Below, in pieces: positions 62,889-64,000 of a DNA stretch of 64,000 nucleotides; the first letter of the stretch is position 1, and each line of letters begins with the position of its first letter. Origin of the DNA: Robinsoniella peoriensis (lineage in GTDB: Bacteria; Bacillota; Clostridia; Lachnospirales; Lachnospiraceae); assembly GCF_000797495.1 (NCBI RefSeq), contig NZ_JTGN01000015.1, positions 62,001 to 126,000 on the forward strand, written 5' to 3'. The notes beneath the pieces are model-generated. The model did no database searches and was not told where the DNA came from. It saw nothing but the letters and a program-made list of their open reading frames with translations. The position numbers were made by a program, and so were the translations under genes.

Positions 62889-63602
62889 CGGTTCTTTTGC
62901 AGGCAGTCCTGCCTTTCTGGGATATTTTCCCGGAGTCTTCTTTACCTTTTCTATTACAACAAGAGACCGCTCAATATCGCTTCCCGGAAGTGTAAATTTT
63001 ACTGTATCTTTCATTTTTCCACCAAGCAGAAAAACTGCATTTTTTGCATTTTGTAACTCATCCTCTATACTGCCGGATTTATAAGAAATAAAGTTTCCAT
63101 GTAACATTGTATATGGTATACAATATTCAGACAGTGATGCCAGATTTGCCACTGCCCTTGAAACGCAGAGATCAAACATCTCCCTGTATTCTTTCTGCTT
63201 TGCATAATCTTCTGCCCTGCCATGTATGGCTGTTATCCCTGATAACCCTAATTTCCCGATTACTTCATTTAAAAACTTAATCCGCTTATTTAATGAATCC
63301 AGCAGTACAACTTCCAAATGAGGGTATACGATCTTAATTGGAATGCCCGGGAAGCCCGCTCCTGTGCCCATATCCAGGACTTTTTTACATTGCCCAAGAT
63401 CTGCAGCCTTAACGATAGATAAGCTGTCTACGAAGTGTTTTTGCATGACTTCGTCATATTCTGTAATCCCCGTAAGGTTCATTACCTTATTCCATTCTAC
63501 TAATAACTCATAATATGTCTCAAACTGATTTACCTGGGTATCTGTCAGTTGTATTCCAAGCTCCAGACATCCCTGAATCAGTACGTTGTTCTTTTCCTCC
63601 AT
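62880..63602 (-). CDS. rsmG: 16S rRNA (guanine-527-N7) methyltransferase
   Basis: SAM-dependent methyltransferase of 240 aa modifying G527 of 16S rRNA. The SAM motif VLDMGTGAGFPGIPI lies at about residues 75-89; VVLLDSLNKRIKFLNEV and the later VSRAVANL are family blocks. Its ATG overlaps the mnmG stop by one base (TAATG), the classic mnmG-rsmG order near the origin. Confidence 0.97.
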   Translation of the reverse strand: MEEKNNVLIQGCLELGIQLTDTQVNQFETYYELLVEWNKVMNLTGITEYDEVMQKHFVDSLSIVKAADLGQCKKVLDMGTGAGFPGIPIKIVYPHLEVVLLDSLNKRIKFLNEVIGKLGLSGITAIHGRAEDYAKQKEYREMFDLCVSRAVANLASLSEYCIPYTMLHGNFISYKSGSIEDELQNAKNAVFLLGGKMKDTVKFTLPGSDIERSLVVIEKVKKTPGKYPRKAGLPAKEPIA

Positions 63603-64000
63603 TATGACCTCCTGCCGTATTGTTCCATATATACTAAAAGTACAGAAATATCCGCCGGTGTTACTCCTGATATTCTGGACGCCTGTCCAATTGACATAGG
63701 CATATATAGTTTTAATTTTTGTTTTGCTTCGATACGAAGCCCACTGATATCTTCGTAATCAATATTTTCCGGTATTTTTTTGCTTTCCAGCTTTTTAAAC
63801 TGGGATACCTGTTTTAACTGGCGTTTGATATACCCCTCATACTTAATATTAATATTAACCTGTTCCTGAACTCCTGTTGATAACTGAGGACGTCCTTCAT
63901 CAATTTCACCAAGCATTTCATAAGTCAGCTCCGGCCTTCTTATTAATTCACCAAGGGTAGTTCCTGTTTTTAAAATGGTGCTGTTATGTGCTTCCAGGAA
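63602..64000 (-). CDS. mnmG: tRNA uridine-5-carboxymethylaminomethyl synthase MnmG, C-terminal part
   Basis: The last 132 codons of mnmG (gidA); the 5' part lies beyond the window. The C-terminal domain that binds MnmE and tRNA is recognisable: KYEGYIKRQLKQV, IPENIDYEDISGLRIEAKQKL and IGQASRISGVTPADISVLLVY. The reading frame is open to the window edge. With MnmE it installs the wobble cmnm5 group on U34. Confidence 0.97.
   Translation of the reverse strand, partial: FLEAHNSTILKTGTTLGELIRRPELTYEMLGEIDEGRPQLSTGVQEQVNINIKYEGYIKRQLKQVSQFKKLESKKIPENIDYEDISGLRIEAKQKLKLYMPMSIGQASRISGVTPADISVLLVYMEQYGRRS

Overview
The window looks like a chromosome segment from a Lachnospiraceae-type member of the Clostridia. 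Codon use is moderately AT-rich and ribosome sites are strong AGGAGG types. Family content is typical of that group: DUF3881, DUF4446, DUF4179, YesM/YesN two-component pairs and CUT1 sugar transporters without their own ATPase. The right end is the origin-proximal block mnmG-rsmG ... parA-parB-DUF4446-serS-DUF3881, with two perfect consensus parS sites at 59375-59433. No ribosomal RNA, CRISPR array, transposase or prophage was seen; one tRNA (Arg, CCT) is present.

Layout. 1-10 kb: an MgtC-like membrane protein, a solitary MsmK/UgpC-type ABC ATPase, a DEDDh exonuclease with a Cys-rich tail, a D,D-carboxypeptidase co-transcribed with an integrase-like protein that lacks key catalytic residues, an SDR epimerase and a UvrA-like double ATPase. 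A 396-bp near-perfect giant palindrome follows (9626-10021). 10-20 kb: a galactoside system on the minus strand, made of a solute-binding lipoprotein, two permeases, a YesN/YesM pair and a GH2 beta-galactosidase. A 194-bp palindromic element sits directly in front of the yesN ribosome site. 20-23 kb: a repeat-bearing lipoprotein, a TetR regulator and a UroD-type methyltransferase homologue.

23-51 kb: the most unusual block. Three giant secreted beta-helix multidomain proteins (about 1,700-1,780 aa), manA, a HAD phosphatase/mutase, a GH38 alpha-mannosidase and a CUT1 transporter all run on the minus strand. A YesM/YesN pair diverges from the binding-protein gene. This reads as a mannoside-glycan capture and utilisation locus. 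Two of the giant genes are near-identical tandem copies. The unit that duplicated was [giant gene + manA], because a decayed 190-bp manA remnant lies after the second giant gene. Neither transporter encodes an ATPase, so the solitary ATPase near position 1.3 kb is the obvious candidate to power both.

51-64 kb: an ECF sigma/DUF4179 pair, a TetR-GNAT divergent pair with inverted-repeat operators, tRNA-Arg, DUF3881, serS, DUF4446, parB, parA, parS, an unrecognised coiled-coil gene next to parS, an alpha/beta-hydrolase homologue, a TetR gene with an operator inside its own promoter, rsmG and the 3' part of mnmG, which runs off the window.
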